This document shows, one piece after another, positions 30,333-37,845 of a DNA stretch of 41,713 bases (positions are counted from its first letter, which is position 1; every line of letters begins with the position of its first letter). Location of the stretch: positions 1-41,713 of IMG/VR virus record IMGVR_UViG_3300017917_002046; one strand, written 5' to 3'. The notes under the pieces are model-generated. The model was given only the letters and a program-made list of their open reading frames with translations, did no database searches and had not been told where the DNA came from. The position numbers and the translations under genes were made by a program. This DNA comes from a virus.

Positions 30333-32807
30333 ATGATTACCTGGATCACTCCAGCAGGTAGACTTAATTTACTCACAGAAAGGATCACTATAGATATACC
30401 TTTATCTGCATCGTCTGATCATGGTGAAATAACTTATTCTCTAATAGCCGGTAATCTTCCTAGAGGTCTAAGATTATCCGATGGCCATATCAAAGGTTCT
30501 CCTACAGAAGTTCGCGTCTACACAGAAAGCAAATTCGTGATAAGAGCAGACGACGGTGCGGATCTAGAAGATCGAACCTTTTCGTTAGCTGTAGATGGTT
30601 CTGACGCACCTGTTTGGTTGACCAAAGAAGGATTCCTTAATGTTGGCCAAGGAGAGGCCTACTTTGTTCTAGATAATGCCAAGGTAGATTTCCAGCTCGA
30701 AGCCTACGACAGCGACGTGATAGCCGGAGACACACTGGAATTTTATCTAGTGCCCAATGGTGGACTGCTACCGCCTGGACTGAATTTAAGCAAAGACGGA
30801 CGAATATCCGGATTTACTGATCCTATCTTCGCTCTGGAATATGACAGAGACACCACCGGTGGTTATGACACAGCTCCCCTAGATGTTACTCCATTGGACT
30901 ACATTGAAGCGAGATCAAATGGTTATGACACATTCTACTACGACGATGTAACCTACGACTACAACGAACCTAGCAGGGTTCCAAGAAGACTGAGCAGGAT
31001 CTATAACTTCGTGGTTGCTGTAACGGATGGAATATACACAATAAATAGGCTGTTCAAGATATATGTGGTCACTGAGGAGTTCTTACAAGCAGACAACAGT
31101 ATAACACAGGTTGATACCAATTTATTCCAAGCAGATGCATCCAGTTTTAGGATTCCTATATGGATCACTGACAGTAATTTGGGCAGATTTAGAGCTAATA
31201 ATTATGTAACTATTTTCTTAGAAGTCTATGATCCGCCAAGCCTCACAGGCACTATCACTTATTTCCTGCTAGCTCACAATCCAGATAATACCGATAGTGA
31301 AATTCCCCCAGGACTGGAGTTAGACACAGTCACAGGCAATTTGGCCGGAAAAGTTCCTTATCAGGCCAGAGTCAGCAAAACTTATAGATTCACAGTCAGA
31401 GCCACTAGTTTTCCGATTTCTTTGTCAAATGTATCCTACGATTATAAAGGTTCATGGAATGCTTCACCTAACTATTTTGTTAATGATGCTGTGTCATTCC
31501 TTGATATAGTTTATATCTGTATCAAAGCTCACAGAAATAGAGCTCCTACAGATCAAGAATATTGGTATCCCAGCACTACCCATGCTGACAAAACATTTTC
31601 TGTCACGGTGGTAGGAGAAATAGAAAGTGCTGTAGAATGGATCTCAGACAGTGACCTTGGCACCATAAAGCCCAATCAATCTAGCCAAAAATATGTAGAA
31701 GCCCGCAGTCTGCTCTATGGTGGTCGTATAGGTTTTCAATTTATCAGCGGCTCTTTGCCTCCTGGACTAAGTTTTTATCCCACAGGCCTAATAGAAGGCA
31801 AAGTCAAACAATTTGCCGACGATTCCGGTCCAGGTCTGACTAGATTCTATGAAAGAGCAGATAGTCTGGCTCCCGTTGAAGACAGTTCGACCCTATCCAG
31901 AGATTTTTCTTCCACGTTTGATGGTGGAGACACCACCTTTGATAAGATTTTTACCTTTACTGTTAGAGCCAGAGACAGCGTTAATTTTGCTGTGTTAGAC
32001 AAAACTTTTTTCCTAAAGGTAATATCTGATACTACCAAAACATTCGCTAATCTATATCTCAAAGCATATCAGACCAAGAACAAGAGACTTGACTGGTATA
32101 ATTTTATCACTGATTCGACTATATTCAAACCAACTGATTTATATAGATACGGAGATCCCAATTTCGGAGTGCAATCATCTATAAAAGTTTTGGTTTATGC
32201 AGGCATCGAAAGCGTCAAAGCCGTGAACTATGTCCAGGCCATGAGCAGAAATCACTACAATAAAAGATTGAAATTCGGAGATATAAAAACTTCCAAGGCC
32301 AAAGATCCCAACACTCAGGAAACGGTCTATGAAGTGATATATGTGGATGTGGTCGATGATTATGAAAAAAATGGTAGATCAATAAGTTCTACTATTAATC
32401 TTTCGGATCATATCAACAGCAAGGTCCTTATCAGCTACGATTCTATAAAAGCAGACAGTGATATTCCTTTTGTCAGTGATCGGGATCATCAAAGGATCTT
32501 TCCTAATTCTATAAAAAACATGAGAAAAAGAATAGCCGCGGTAGGTGACAACGACCGAGAATTCTTACCTTTATGGATGCGCAGCATACAAGATCAAGCA
32601 GCTTATGAGACCGGGTATACCAAAGCACTGATACTGTGTTACTGTCAACCAAACAGTGCTGTCAACGTTTTGGCCAGGATCAAGGCCAGTGGCTTCGATT
32701 TCAAAGCCATAGACTTTGAAGCAGATCGATATATAATAGATATCATAGACGGATCTATAGAGGATAAATACCTAGCATTTCCGCAACGTGGAGAAAAACT
32801 ACCGTGA
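30333..32807 (+). CDS. Large virion protein with putative Ig-like (He_PIG-type) domains (824 aa)
   Basis: The N-terminal half holds repeats of the putative-Ig/cadherin-like type: GEITYSLIAGNLPRGLRLS..GHIKGSPTEV, then EFYLVPNGGLLPPGLNLSKDGRISGF, GTITYFLLAHNP with IPPGLELDTVTGNLAGKVP, and GRIGFQFISGSLPPGLSFYPTGLIEG. This LPPGLxxxxxGxIxG signature is known from cyanophage structural proteins and surface adhesins. Residues ~570-824 are a separate alpha/beta domain (LYLKAYQTKNKRLDWY to AFPQRGEKLP) without known motif. An AAGGAG Shine-Dalgarno precedes the ATG. It is likely part of a tail or baseplate-linked fibre. Confidence 0.8.
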   Translation: MITWITPAGRLNLLTERITIDIPLSASSDHGEITYSLIAGNLPRGLRLSDGHIKGSPTEVRVYTESKFVIRADDGADLEDRTFSLAVDGSDAPVWLTKEGFLNVGQGEAYFVLDNAKVDFQLEAYDSDVIAGDTLEFYLVPNGGLLPPGLNLSKDGRISGFTDPIFALEYDRDTTGGYDTAPLDVTPLDYIEARSNGYDTFYYDDVTYDYNEPSRVPRRLSRIYNFVVAVTDGIYTINRLFKIYVVTEEFLQADNSITQVDTNLFQADASSFRIPIWITDSNLGRFRANNYVTIFLEVYDPPSLTGTITYFLLAHNPDNTDSEIPPGLELDTVTGNLAGKVPYQARVSKTYRFTVRATSFPISLSNVSYDYKGSWNASPNYFVNDAVSFLDIVYICIKAHRNRAPTDQEYWYPSTTHADKTFSVTVVGEIESAVEWISDSDLGTIKPNQSSQKYVEARSLLYGGRIGFQFISGSLPPGLSFYPTGLIEGKVKQFADDSGPGLTRFYERADSLAPVEDSSTLSRDFSSTFDGGDTTFDKIFTFTVRARDSVNFAVLDKTFFLKVISDTTKTFANLYLKAYQTKNKRLDWYNFITDSTIFKPTDLYRYGDPNFGVQSSIKVLVYAGIESVKAVNYVQAMSRNHYNKRLKFGDIKTSKAKDPNTQETVYEVIYVDVVDDYEKNGRSISSTINLSDHINSKVLISYDSIKADSDIPFVSDRDHQRIFPNSIKNMRKRIAAVGDNDREFLPLWMRSIQDQAAYETGYTKALILCYCQPNSAVNVLARIKASGFDFKAIDFEADRYIIDIIDGSIEDKYLAFPQRGEKLP
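32763..32770 (+). promoter_or_regulatory. Possible late-type TAAATA box inside a gene end
   Basis: GATAAATA lies within the last codons of the 824-aa gene. T4 spacing would give a start near 32776 and a ~28-nt leader before the GTG at 32804, which has GGAG upstream. It may be coincidental because it lies in coding sequence. Confidence 0.3.
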
Positions 32808-33385
32808 CCAGCAATATTAATTACGCAGCAATAAATGAAAACTTTCCTGTAGCAGGGCAAGATAACGACACCCAGACATTCCGTGACAATTTTGACACGA
32901 TCAAAACCAACTTTTCAGCAGCCAAGACAGAGATCCAGGATCTACAGGATAACTCAGCTAGGACAGATGAGTCCAATGATTTTTTATATAATGTAGTAGG
33001 CAGTCTCACGCTGCAGGATGCTTATCTAAGAAAGAAAGATTATGGCACCGCAATAGTGGCCGCCACACAGGAAATATCATTCAAACAGGCTCTGTATCAC
33101 GTTATCAAGTTTGGAAACAACTGTGCTGTGTCTTTCATAGAATTTCCAACAGCGGTAGTAGATGCTGGCGGTCTAGGTCAAATGGGCAAAGCTACTCTAG
33201 AACTCTACGGAGATGGCACAGCTAGAACACTGACTTTTACCACCACAGGCAGCACAGTTATTAAAAAATCTTCTGGGTTTCCCGGAACCTTTACAGTAAC
33301 ATCTGCTACCAATCCTGTGTTTGTGGAAGTATGGCAACACAGCACAAACATTATATTTTTAAATTACCTAGGCACATTCAGCTGA
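32804..33385 (+). CDS. Virion structural / fibre-associated protein (193 aa)
   Basis: Starts with GTG in a 4-nt overlap with the upstream stop. The N-terminal region DNDTQTFRDNFDTIKTNFSAAKTEIQDLQDN is a divergent version of the fibre module (xTFRxNFxxIKxNF) followed by a short coiled coil. The C-terminal ~110 residues are a beta domain (KQALYHVIKFGNNCAVSFIEFP to FVEVWQHSTNIIFLNYLGTF) of the kind seen at the end of cyanophage tail fibres. It closes the fibre block. The next gene starts in a 1-nt overlap. Confidence 0.74.
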   Translation: MTSNINYAAINENFPVAGQDNDTQTFRDNFDTIKTNFSAAKTEIQDLQDNSARTDESNDFLYNVVGSLTLQDAYLRKKDYGTAIVAATQEISFKQALYHVIKFGNNCAVSFIEFPTAVVDAGGLGQMGKATLELYGDGTARTLTFTTTGSTVIKKSSGFPGTFTVTSATNPVFVEVWQHSTNIIFLNYLGTFS

Positions 33386-33615
33386 TGATTCATCCTTTTG
33401 TGGGCAATCTATCCGATCTAAAAGATCAGGATGTAGAAAACAAACTGATCGAATTGAACAAAAAATACCACACCGCTGTTCGTTTGGGCAGCAAAGATCT
33501 CTTGACACAGTTATATACTTGTATTACAATATACAGAGAAGAACTCGCAAAAAGAAACTCTCAGAAATTGAAACAAGCAGATAATGATTTAGGTCAATTG
33601 ATCAATGTCGACTAA
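33385..33615 (+). CDS. Conserved phage protein (76 aa), unknown
   Basis: A 76-aa soluble helical protein starting MIHPFVGNLSDLKDQDVENKLIELNKKY. The pattern PFxGxLSxLxxxxxxxKxxxLxKKY followed by ...YREELAKR is a short conserved protein of T4-like phages that I know only as an unknown. ATG at 33385 is chosen because it overlaps the previous stop and upstream in-frame sequence belongs to the fibre-associated gene. The gene contains a sigma70-like promoter for the following block and overlaps the DnaE-like gene by 11 nt. Confidence 0.7.
   Translation: MIHPFVGNLSDLKDQDVENKLIELNKKYHTAVRLGSKDLLTQLYTCITIYREELAKRNSQKLKQADNDLGQLINVD
33502..33530 (+). promoter_or_regulatory. Sigma70-like promoter inside a gene (TTGACA-17-TACAAT)
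   Basis: TTGACA (33502-33507), 17-bp spacer, TACAAT (33525-33530). It lies in coding sequence, but its position at the border between the fibre block and the replication block is sensible. Predicted start near 33537, upstream of the DnaE-like, co-chaperonin, MazG and clamp-loader genes. Confidence 0.55.
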
Positions 33616-34066
33616 CACACTCAACCAACTAATCGAAGGAGTCATCAGGCACGGTCCTGACATCCTAGATCACTGTCTCTGCTCCGACGATTTGACACAG
33701 TATATCAATCGAATAAATCAAGAACATCTGGATTATCCAATACCACCAAAAGTCATAGATTCCAAAAACTGGTTCATACCCCAAGAATACAAACACATGG
33801 ATATAGAAGGATTTTTGCTAGATAAATGTCCAAAACAGAACTATGATCGATTGACACAAGAACTAGCTCTATATAGAAAACATGATATGATTCCTGTGCT
33901 ACGCACCATGAAATATGTGGTAGATACTCTGAGATCTAATAACATAGTTTGGGGTGTAGGTAGAGGATCCAGCGTGGCCAGTTATGTGCTCTTTTTACTA
34001 GGGGTTCATAAGATAGACAGTGTTAAATACAAACTACCAATAGAAGAATTCTTCAAGGAGATATAA
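33605..34066 (+). CDS. Stand-alone DnaE-like fragment (DNA polymerase III alpha-type motif)
   Basis: A 153-aa protein whose second half matches the start of the catalytic palm of bacterial DnaE: YDRLTQELALYRKHDMIPV, then NNIVWGVGRGSSVASYVLFLLG (GRGS at 119-122) and KIDSVKYKLPIEEFF. In DnaE the corresponding run is VGPGRGSGAGSLVAY..GIT.IDPLKY.L.FERF. The protein stops before the PDIDxDF segment with catalytic aspartates, and has no PHP domain, so it cannot be a polymerase by itself. A nucleotide- or partner-binding remnant or an inhibitor or adaptor of host Pol III is possible. The upstream part (residues 1-80) is unrecognised. Confidence 0.75.
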   Translation: MSTNTLNQLIEGVIRHGPDILDHCLCSDDLTQYINRINQEHLDYPIPPKVIDSKNWFIPQEYKHMDIEGFLLDKCPKQNYDRLTQELALYRKHDMIPVLRTMKYVVDTLRSNNIVWGVGRGSSVASYVLFLLGVHKIDSVKYKLPIEEFFKEI

Positions 34067-34067
34067 A

Positions 34068-34298
34068 ATGGGAAGAACATACACAAGTATGCGTGGCAAA
34101 GAAGTAGACATGGAAAAAATGAATCTGCGTTTTGAAAAAACACCAGCAGTGGGCAATATGAAAGTAAATGCCCGGGGTGACGAGATCGGCGAGGGTGGCA
34201 AGATTGTTCGCACTCGAGAACAGGTCTTGGCAGATTACTATGCAAATAATCCCAGCGCACATAGAGAAGAAGTCGCGACCAGAGCCAATAAAAAGTGA
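34068..34298 (+). CDS. Small conserved phage protein (76 aa), unknown
   Basis: A 76-aa basic, probably flexible protein: MGRTYTSMRGKEVDMEKMNL, TPAVGNMKVNARGDEIGEGGKIVRTREQVLADYY, and a Lys/Arg end. The TPAVGN..VNARGD..G.GGKI pattern is one I associate with a short, widely conserved T4-like phage protein of unknown role. AAGGAG precedes the ATG 7 nt upstream. It sits between the DnaE-like fragment and the co-chaperonin, so it might be a virion assembly factor, but nothing demonstrates that. Confidence 0.7.
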   Translation: MGRTYTSMRGKEVDMEKMNLRFEKTPAVGNMKVNARGDEIGEGGKIVRTREQVLADYYANNPSAHREEVATRANKK

Positions 34299-34306
34299 GA
34301 GTTTAG

Positions 34307-34705
34307 ATGGCCACACAATTCGAAGCACGACAAATGCAGGTGCGCCCCCTGCCGAGAGATATTCTAGTTTATAATATGGATATGGGCGAACAGAAGACCA
34401 GTTCAGGGATTATCATACAAAGCGACGACGGCAAAGCACATGGTGTTAAGCCGCGTTGGGCTCAGATTTATAAGATAGGAGATCAATGCCGATTGGAAGT
34501 CAAACCTGGTCAATGGATCCTTATCGAACACGGACGCTGGACCAGAAAGATCAAGATCGACGATGGTGAATCTATCAAAGAAGTTCAAAAGGTAGAAGTC
34601 GATTCTATTCTGGCTGTGTCAGATCAAAAACCCAACGATGTTTACATTGGAACAGAATTCTCCAATGGTTCTAGTCTAGACATCCGACCAGACGACTTTG
34701 TATAA
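34307..34705 (+). CDS. GroES-like co-chaperonin (T4 gp31-like)
   Basis: A 132-aa GroES-fold protein. Landmarks: VRPLPRDILVYNMDMG at the start of the barrel, a mobile-loop-like KTSSGIIIQSDDGK (GroES has KSAGGIVLT), then WAQIYKIGDQC, VKPGQWILIEHGRW and VEVDSILAVSDQ (GroES ESDILAIV). An extra C-terminal ~25 residues (PNDVYIGTEFSNGSSLDIRPDDF) are absent from GroES. It should replace or supplement host GroES in folding phage proteins such as the capsid with host GroEL, as gp31 does in T4. Length exceeds GroES (97 aa) and gp31 (111 aa). No sign of damage. Confidence 0.85.
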   Translation: MATQFEARQMQVRPLPRDILVYNMDMGEQKTSSGIIIQSDDGKAHGVKPRWAQIYKIGDQCRLEVKPGQWILIEHGRWTRKIKIDDGESIKEVQKVEVDSILAVSDQKPNDVYIGTEFSNGSSLDIRPDDFV

Positions 34706-34944
34706 TGGGTTTCAAGAAAAATTGGGATGTCGCAGACATCTCTAATCAGATTCATTCTCTAACCAGAGAGTGTGTTAGTAATTACAACGACGGATTCACT
34801 GCCTTCGAGTGTAAAAAAGATCTCTACCAATTAAAACACTTAATTGATCACGCATTGAGTAGAGCCCCGAAATTCGGAGATATGGAACAGCAGTGGTTGA
34901 CAGAACAAGAACAAAAGCGTATCATAAGATTACTAAAGTCTTAA
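34705..34944 (+). CDS. Small conserved phage protein (79 aa), unknown
   Basis: A 79-aa helical soluble protein: FKKNWDVADISNQIHSL, ECVSNYNDGFTAFECKKDLYQLKHLIDHAL, ending TEQEQKRIIRLLKS. It starts in a 1-nt overlap with the co-chaperonin gene and precedes the MazG-like gene by 9 nt, inside a replication operon. I recognise no domain; it could be a small regulatory protein. Two cysteines, no motif. Confidence 0.7.
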   Translation: MGFKKNWDVADISNQIHSLTRECVSNYNDGFTAFECKKDLYQLKHLIDHALSRAPKFGDMEQQWLTEQEQKRIIRLLKS

Positions 34945-34953
34945 GGAGAACCC

Positions 34954-35325
34954 GTGACTAATCCGTTTCGAGATCAAGAAAAGTTCATGCAGGCCTGCGA
35001 TCAAAGCGTAGATGACTACGACTTTTCACAATATTCAATGTACCTTAAATTAATTGATGAAGAAGTTACTGAATTAAAACAGGCTGTAATCAATAACGAT
35101 GATGTCGAACAATTAGATGCACTGATTGATATACTGGTTGTAACCATTGGTGCTATTCACTCAATGGGTGCTGATGCCGAAGGTGCATGGAAAGAAGTCA
35201 TGCGAACTAATTTTGCTAAAATTGATAACGAAACAGGCAAGGTTCGCAAGCGTGAAGATGGCAAAGTTCTTAAACCTCTAGGATGGATACCTCCTAATCT
35301 TAAACCGTTTGTGGAGAAAAAATGA
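34954..35325 (+). CDS. mazG: MazG-like nucleoside pyrophosphohydrolase
   Basis: A 123-aa all-helical member of the MazG/PRA-PH superfamily, which hydrolyses NTPs or dNTPs (or, in phages, possibly ppGpp) to monophosphates and pyrophosphate. The metal-binding EExxE motif appears as LIDEEVTELKQAV and the second helix as QLDALIDILVVTIGAIHSMG, with the acidic residues spaced as in the family. The C-terminal KVRKREDGKVLKPLGWIPPNLKPF is typical of the phage MazG subgroup. GTG start, preceded by AAGGAG. It overlaps the clamp loader by 4 nt, linking nucleotide pools to replication. Confidence 0.82.
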   Translation: MTNPFRDQEKFMQACDQSVDDYDFSQYSMYLKLIDEEVTELKQAVINNDDVEQLDALIDILVVTIGAIHSMGADAEGAWKEVMRTNFAKIDNETGKVRKREDGKVLKPLGWIPPNLKPFVEKK

Positions 35326-36245
35326 AAGAATTATGGGTAGAAAAATACCGTCCTAAGACTGTAGACGGATATGTGTTTAGAGATGATCATCAAAAGAAAC
35401 AGATCTCGACCTGGATCAAAGATCAAAGTATCCCTCATCTATTGTTAAGCGGCACTGCCGGTATCGGTAAGACCACTCTCGCCAAGGTTCTGATTAATGA
35501 ACTGGGTATAGAAGATTATGATGTTCTAGAGATAAACGCTAGTCGAACTAATTCTGTTGATGATGTCAGAGACAAAATCACAAACTTTGTTCAGATGATT
35601 CCTTTTGGTCCTTTTAAGGTGGTACTATTAGATGAAGCAGATTACCTATCTCCAAACGCTCAAGCGGCACTTCGAGGTGTTATGGAAGAATATCATGCAA
35701 CCGCACGATTCATTCTTACTTGCAATTATCCTAACAGAATCATTCCTGCTCTGCATAGTCGATGTCAAGGATTCCACGTTGAACGAACAGATATTACTGA
35801 GTTTACCGCTCGTGTTGCTACTATTCTTGTTGAAGAAAATATTGAATTCGATCTTGACACACTAGATCTCTATGTCAAGGTCACATATCCAGACCTTAGA
35901 AAATGCATAAATCTCGTGCAACAAAACATCCAAGAAGGTAAATTGTCTCAGCCTAACAAAGGCGATAGCGGAGAAGCTGACTGGAAGTTTGACATGGTTG
36001 AACTTTTCAAGGCTGGCAAAATATCCGAAGCACGTAAAATGCTCTGTGGAAAACTACGTGCAGAAGAAATGGAAGAAGTATTTGTGTGGCTCTACAATAA
36101 TCTTGAGATTTTCGGTTCAGAAGAAAATCAAGACAAAGCCATTCTTATAATTAAACAAGGTCTAGTAGATCATGCGCTGATTGTAGATCCAGAAATTAAT
36201 TTGTCAGCCACATTGGTCAAACTATCTAAACTTGATGTCAGATAA
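35322..36245 (+). CDS. Sliding clamp loader subunit (T4 gp44-like, RFC small-subunit AAA+)
   Basis: A 307-aa AAA+ ATPase that loads the sliding clamp. Visible: N-terminal WVEKYRPKTVDGYV (RFC box), Walker A GTAGIGKTT at 44-52, Walker B VVLLDEADYL near 100-109, sensor motif ARFILTCNYPNRI and the LHSRC arginine finger. The C-terminal ~110 residues form the helical collar region. Size and motifs match T4 gp44 and archaeal RFCS, not bacterial DnaX. It couples to mazG by ATGA and overlaps the next gene by 11 nt. No gp62 or clamp gene (gp45) is visible in the window. Confidence 0.93.
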   Translation: MKELWVEKYRPKTVDGYVFRDDHQKKQISTWIKDQSIPHLLLSGTAGIGKTTLAKVLINELGIEDYDVLEINASRTNSVDDVRDKITNFVQMIPFGPFKVVLLDEADYLSPNAQAALRGVMEEYHATARFILTCNYPNRIIPALHSRCQGFHVERTDITEFTARVATILVEENIEFDLDTLDLYVKVTYPDLRKCINLVQQNIQEGKLSQPNKGDSGEADWKFDMVELFKAGKISEARKMLCGKLRAEEMEEVFVWLYNNLEIFGSEENQDKAILIIKQGLVDHALIVDPEINLSATLVKLSKLDVR

Positions 36246-36726
36246 TCATTCTAATGTTGCCAAAGGCAAAGACAGTTTTGATTCTCATATAGGCGACAGT
36301 TTAATTGCATTTTTTAACAAAAATGTAACTCCTTATCCTACAGAAGTGGGATCCCCGGCATTTGATCTAATACCCATAGCAAAACAAAAAGATATCATGG
36401 TGAATGTGGCTCGTATGCACGGGCAACAAGAATACAACAGGATCATGGAATTAGTAGCTGTGCTTCAACGACAAGCTGCCAGCATCAAACGTAGATTAGA
36501 AATCACTAACTGGGTTCATGCTGCCAAGTATGAATTCCAAACATATCATGGCCAGATCTATTGGTTATGTTATGACACTAAAAAAAATTTATCAAGGTTG
36601 GTACACAACGGCCCTAATGATTGGAGCACTGGAGCTCCTGAAGATTGGGAATATATCTGCCGTGTAAAATGGTTAGGCGATTATACATGGGTAGAAGTAG
36701 ATGAACAAGGAAATTCCATAGAATGA
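36235..36726 (+). CDS. DUF2452-like conserved phage protein
   Basis: A 163-aa protein whose core DLIPIAKQKDIMVNVARMHGQQEYNRIMELVAVLQRQA, followed by NWVHAAKYEFQTYHGQIYWLCYD and GPNDWSTGAPEDWEYICRVKWLGDYTWVEVD, matches the pattern of DUF2452, a family of unknown function in phages and some bacteria. The ATG at 36235 is preferred to a TTG one codon earlier; it overlaps the gp44-like gene by 11 nt. It sits where T4 carries gp62, but does not resemble it. Function unknown. Confidence 0.78.
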   Translation: MSDNHSNVAKGKDSFDSHIGDSLIAFFNKNVTPYPTEVGSPAFDLIPIAKQKDIMVNVARMHGQQEYNRIMELVAVLQRQAASIKRRLEITNWVHAAKYEFQTYHGQIYWLCYDTKKNLSRLVHNGPNDWSTGAPEDWEYICRVKWLGDYTWVEVDEQGNSIE

Positions 36727-36965
36727 ATGAAAGATACATGATCGTCACTTATATTAAAAAGCCCAATGGTATGTGGGACGAAGTGACTGAATTTAAAAAT
36801 AATCTAAGATCAAAACATATTCAATCTGCCAAGGTCGTTTTAGATTTCAAGGAAAAGAAATGCGTAGTCAACAGCCTCAACAAGGAAGCCGGCTACGACG
36901 ATATGTTGGAGTTCTATAAAAGAGTATTAGGGGATCGGCTGACCCCCTACCTCCCTAAAGATTAA
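36723..36965 (+). CDS. Small conserved phage protein (80 aa), unknown
   Basis: An 80-aa alpha/beta protein (NERYMIVTYIKKPNGMWDEV, SAKVVLDFKEKKCVVNSLNK, DDMLEFYKRVLGDRLTPYLP). Strand-helix-strand order is visible. It starts in an ATGA overlap with the DUF2452-like gene and its last 4 nt overlap the convergent phoH gene. I recognise it only as a type of small T4-like cyanophage unknown. The end of the replication block. Confidence 0.7.
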   Translation: MNERYMIVTYIKKPNGMWDEVTEFKNNLRSKHIQSAKVVLDFKEKKCVVNSLNKEAGYDDMLEFYKRVLGDRLTPYLPKD

Positions 36966-37702
36966 GAATCACCGTATATAGCTAGGATCTCCTTGACCGC
37001 CTCATGGCGTTCTACATCCTGTATGTCAAAATGCACTATGTCGACATATCTGTGATTTTCAAAATTGTTGTAGAGCTGCAAAAACTCCAGCAGTCCATTG
37101 TTACTGGGTCGATCGGCCTGTTGTAAATCTCCAGTAACCACCATCTTGCTGCCCTGACCAAGACGTGTCAATAACATCTTCATCTGGCTGGGTGTGGCAT
37201 TTTGCATTTCATCAGCGACAATCACTGCATTTTTAAAAGTTCTGCCTCGCATATATGCTAGAGGACTGGTTTCAATCACCCCCTCTTTTACAAAATTTTC
37301 TATTTCTCTAGCATTGAAGTTTTCAGCAAAAACATCAAAAATAGGCTTGGTCCAGGGCTCCATTTTCTGGTTAAGATCCCCGGGCAAGAATCCGTGTTGC
37401 TCATCAACACTTACAGCAGGTCGAGTTATTATGATCTTGTCTGCACCACCGTATTTTAATTGATCGATAGCCCACTGAACACCCAGCATGGTTTTACCCG
37501 TACCGGCTGGACCGATAGCGAATATAATCATTTTCTTGGGATCGTTTAGTTTTAGTAGATAAGTCTCTTGACTTAGATTCTTGGGATAGATTTGAACTCG
37601 TCTGCGTTTTTCGTTTAATCTATGATCGATATTTATAACGTTGCTGGGAAATCGTGGATCATACTGCTCTTTTTGCTGAACTTGCGTTCTTTTTCTCTTC
37701 AT
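36962..37702 (-). CDS. phoH: PhoH-like ATPase
   Basis: A 246-aa P-loop NTPase of the PhoH family, common in marine phages; in bacteria PhoH is linked to phosphate stress and RNA metabolism. Walker A is GPAGTGKTMLG near residue 83, Walker B-like VIVADEMQNATPSQMKMLL, and VVTGDLQQAD follows. The N-terminus is basic (KRKRTQVQQKEQY), with HRLNEKRRRVQIYPKNLSQE before the core. It is encoded on the minus strand against its neighbours, with its own promoter-like box and a structured leader. A GGGGGG run 12 nt upstream could serve as Shine-Dalgarno. Role in the phage unknown. Confidence 0.93.
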   Translation of the reverse strand: MKRKRTQVQQKEQYDPRFPSNVINIDHRLNEKRRRVQIYPKNLSQETYLLKLNDPKKMIIFAIGPAGTGKTMLGVQWAIDQLKYGGADKIIITRPAVSVDEQHGFLPGDLNQKMEPWTKPIFDVFAENFNAREIENFVKEGVIETSPLAYMRGRTFKNAVIVADEMQNATPSQMKMLLTRLGQGSKMVVTGDLQQADRPSNNGLLEFLQLYNNFENHRYVDIVHFDIQDVERHEAVKEILAIYGDS

Positions 37703-37735
37703 ATAAGGTTAGCCCCCCTTTTTATGTGTTAGGCA

Positions 37736-37758
37736 CGGACCCTAAACCGTAGTGTCCG
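37736..37758 (-). promoter_or_regulatory. Stable hairpin in the phoH leader
   Basis: CGGAC (5 bp), one C/T mismatch, CTA / AACCG loop / TAG, then GTCCG: a near-perfect stem-loop in the intergenic region. With the minus-strand TAAATA box at 37776-37783, it would lie about 12 nt into the phoH transcript. No U run follows on either strand, so it is not a terminator. Confidence 0.45.
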
Positions 37759-37775
37759 CAGGCCGAACACAAAGT

Positions 37776-37783
37776 TATTTAAC
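37776..37783 (-). promoter_or_regulatory. Late-type TAAATA box (minus) for phoH
   Basis: GTTAAATA with predicted start near 37770 and a ~67-nt leader containing the hairpin at 37736-37758. It forms a divergent pair with the plus-strand box at 37824. Confidence 0.45.
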
Positions 37784-37823
37784 AATAGAGATTAAAAGTA
37801 ATGTGTAATGATTAAATTTTCGC

Positions 37824-37831
37824 GATAAATA
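37824..37831 (+). promoter_or_regulatory. Late-type TAAATA box (plus) for the downstream structural and lysis block
   Basis: GATAAATA; T4 spacing gives a start near 37837, so the leader would be about 9 nt and begin directly with the GGAG ribosome site of the next gene. Confidence 0.58.
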
Positions 37832-37845
37832 CAAAGGGAGAAGCT

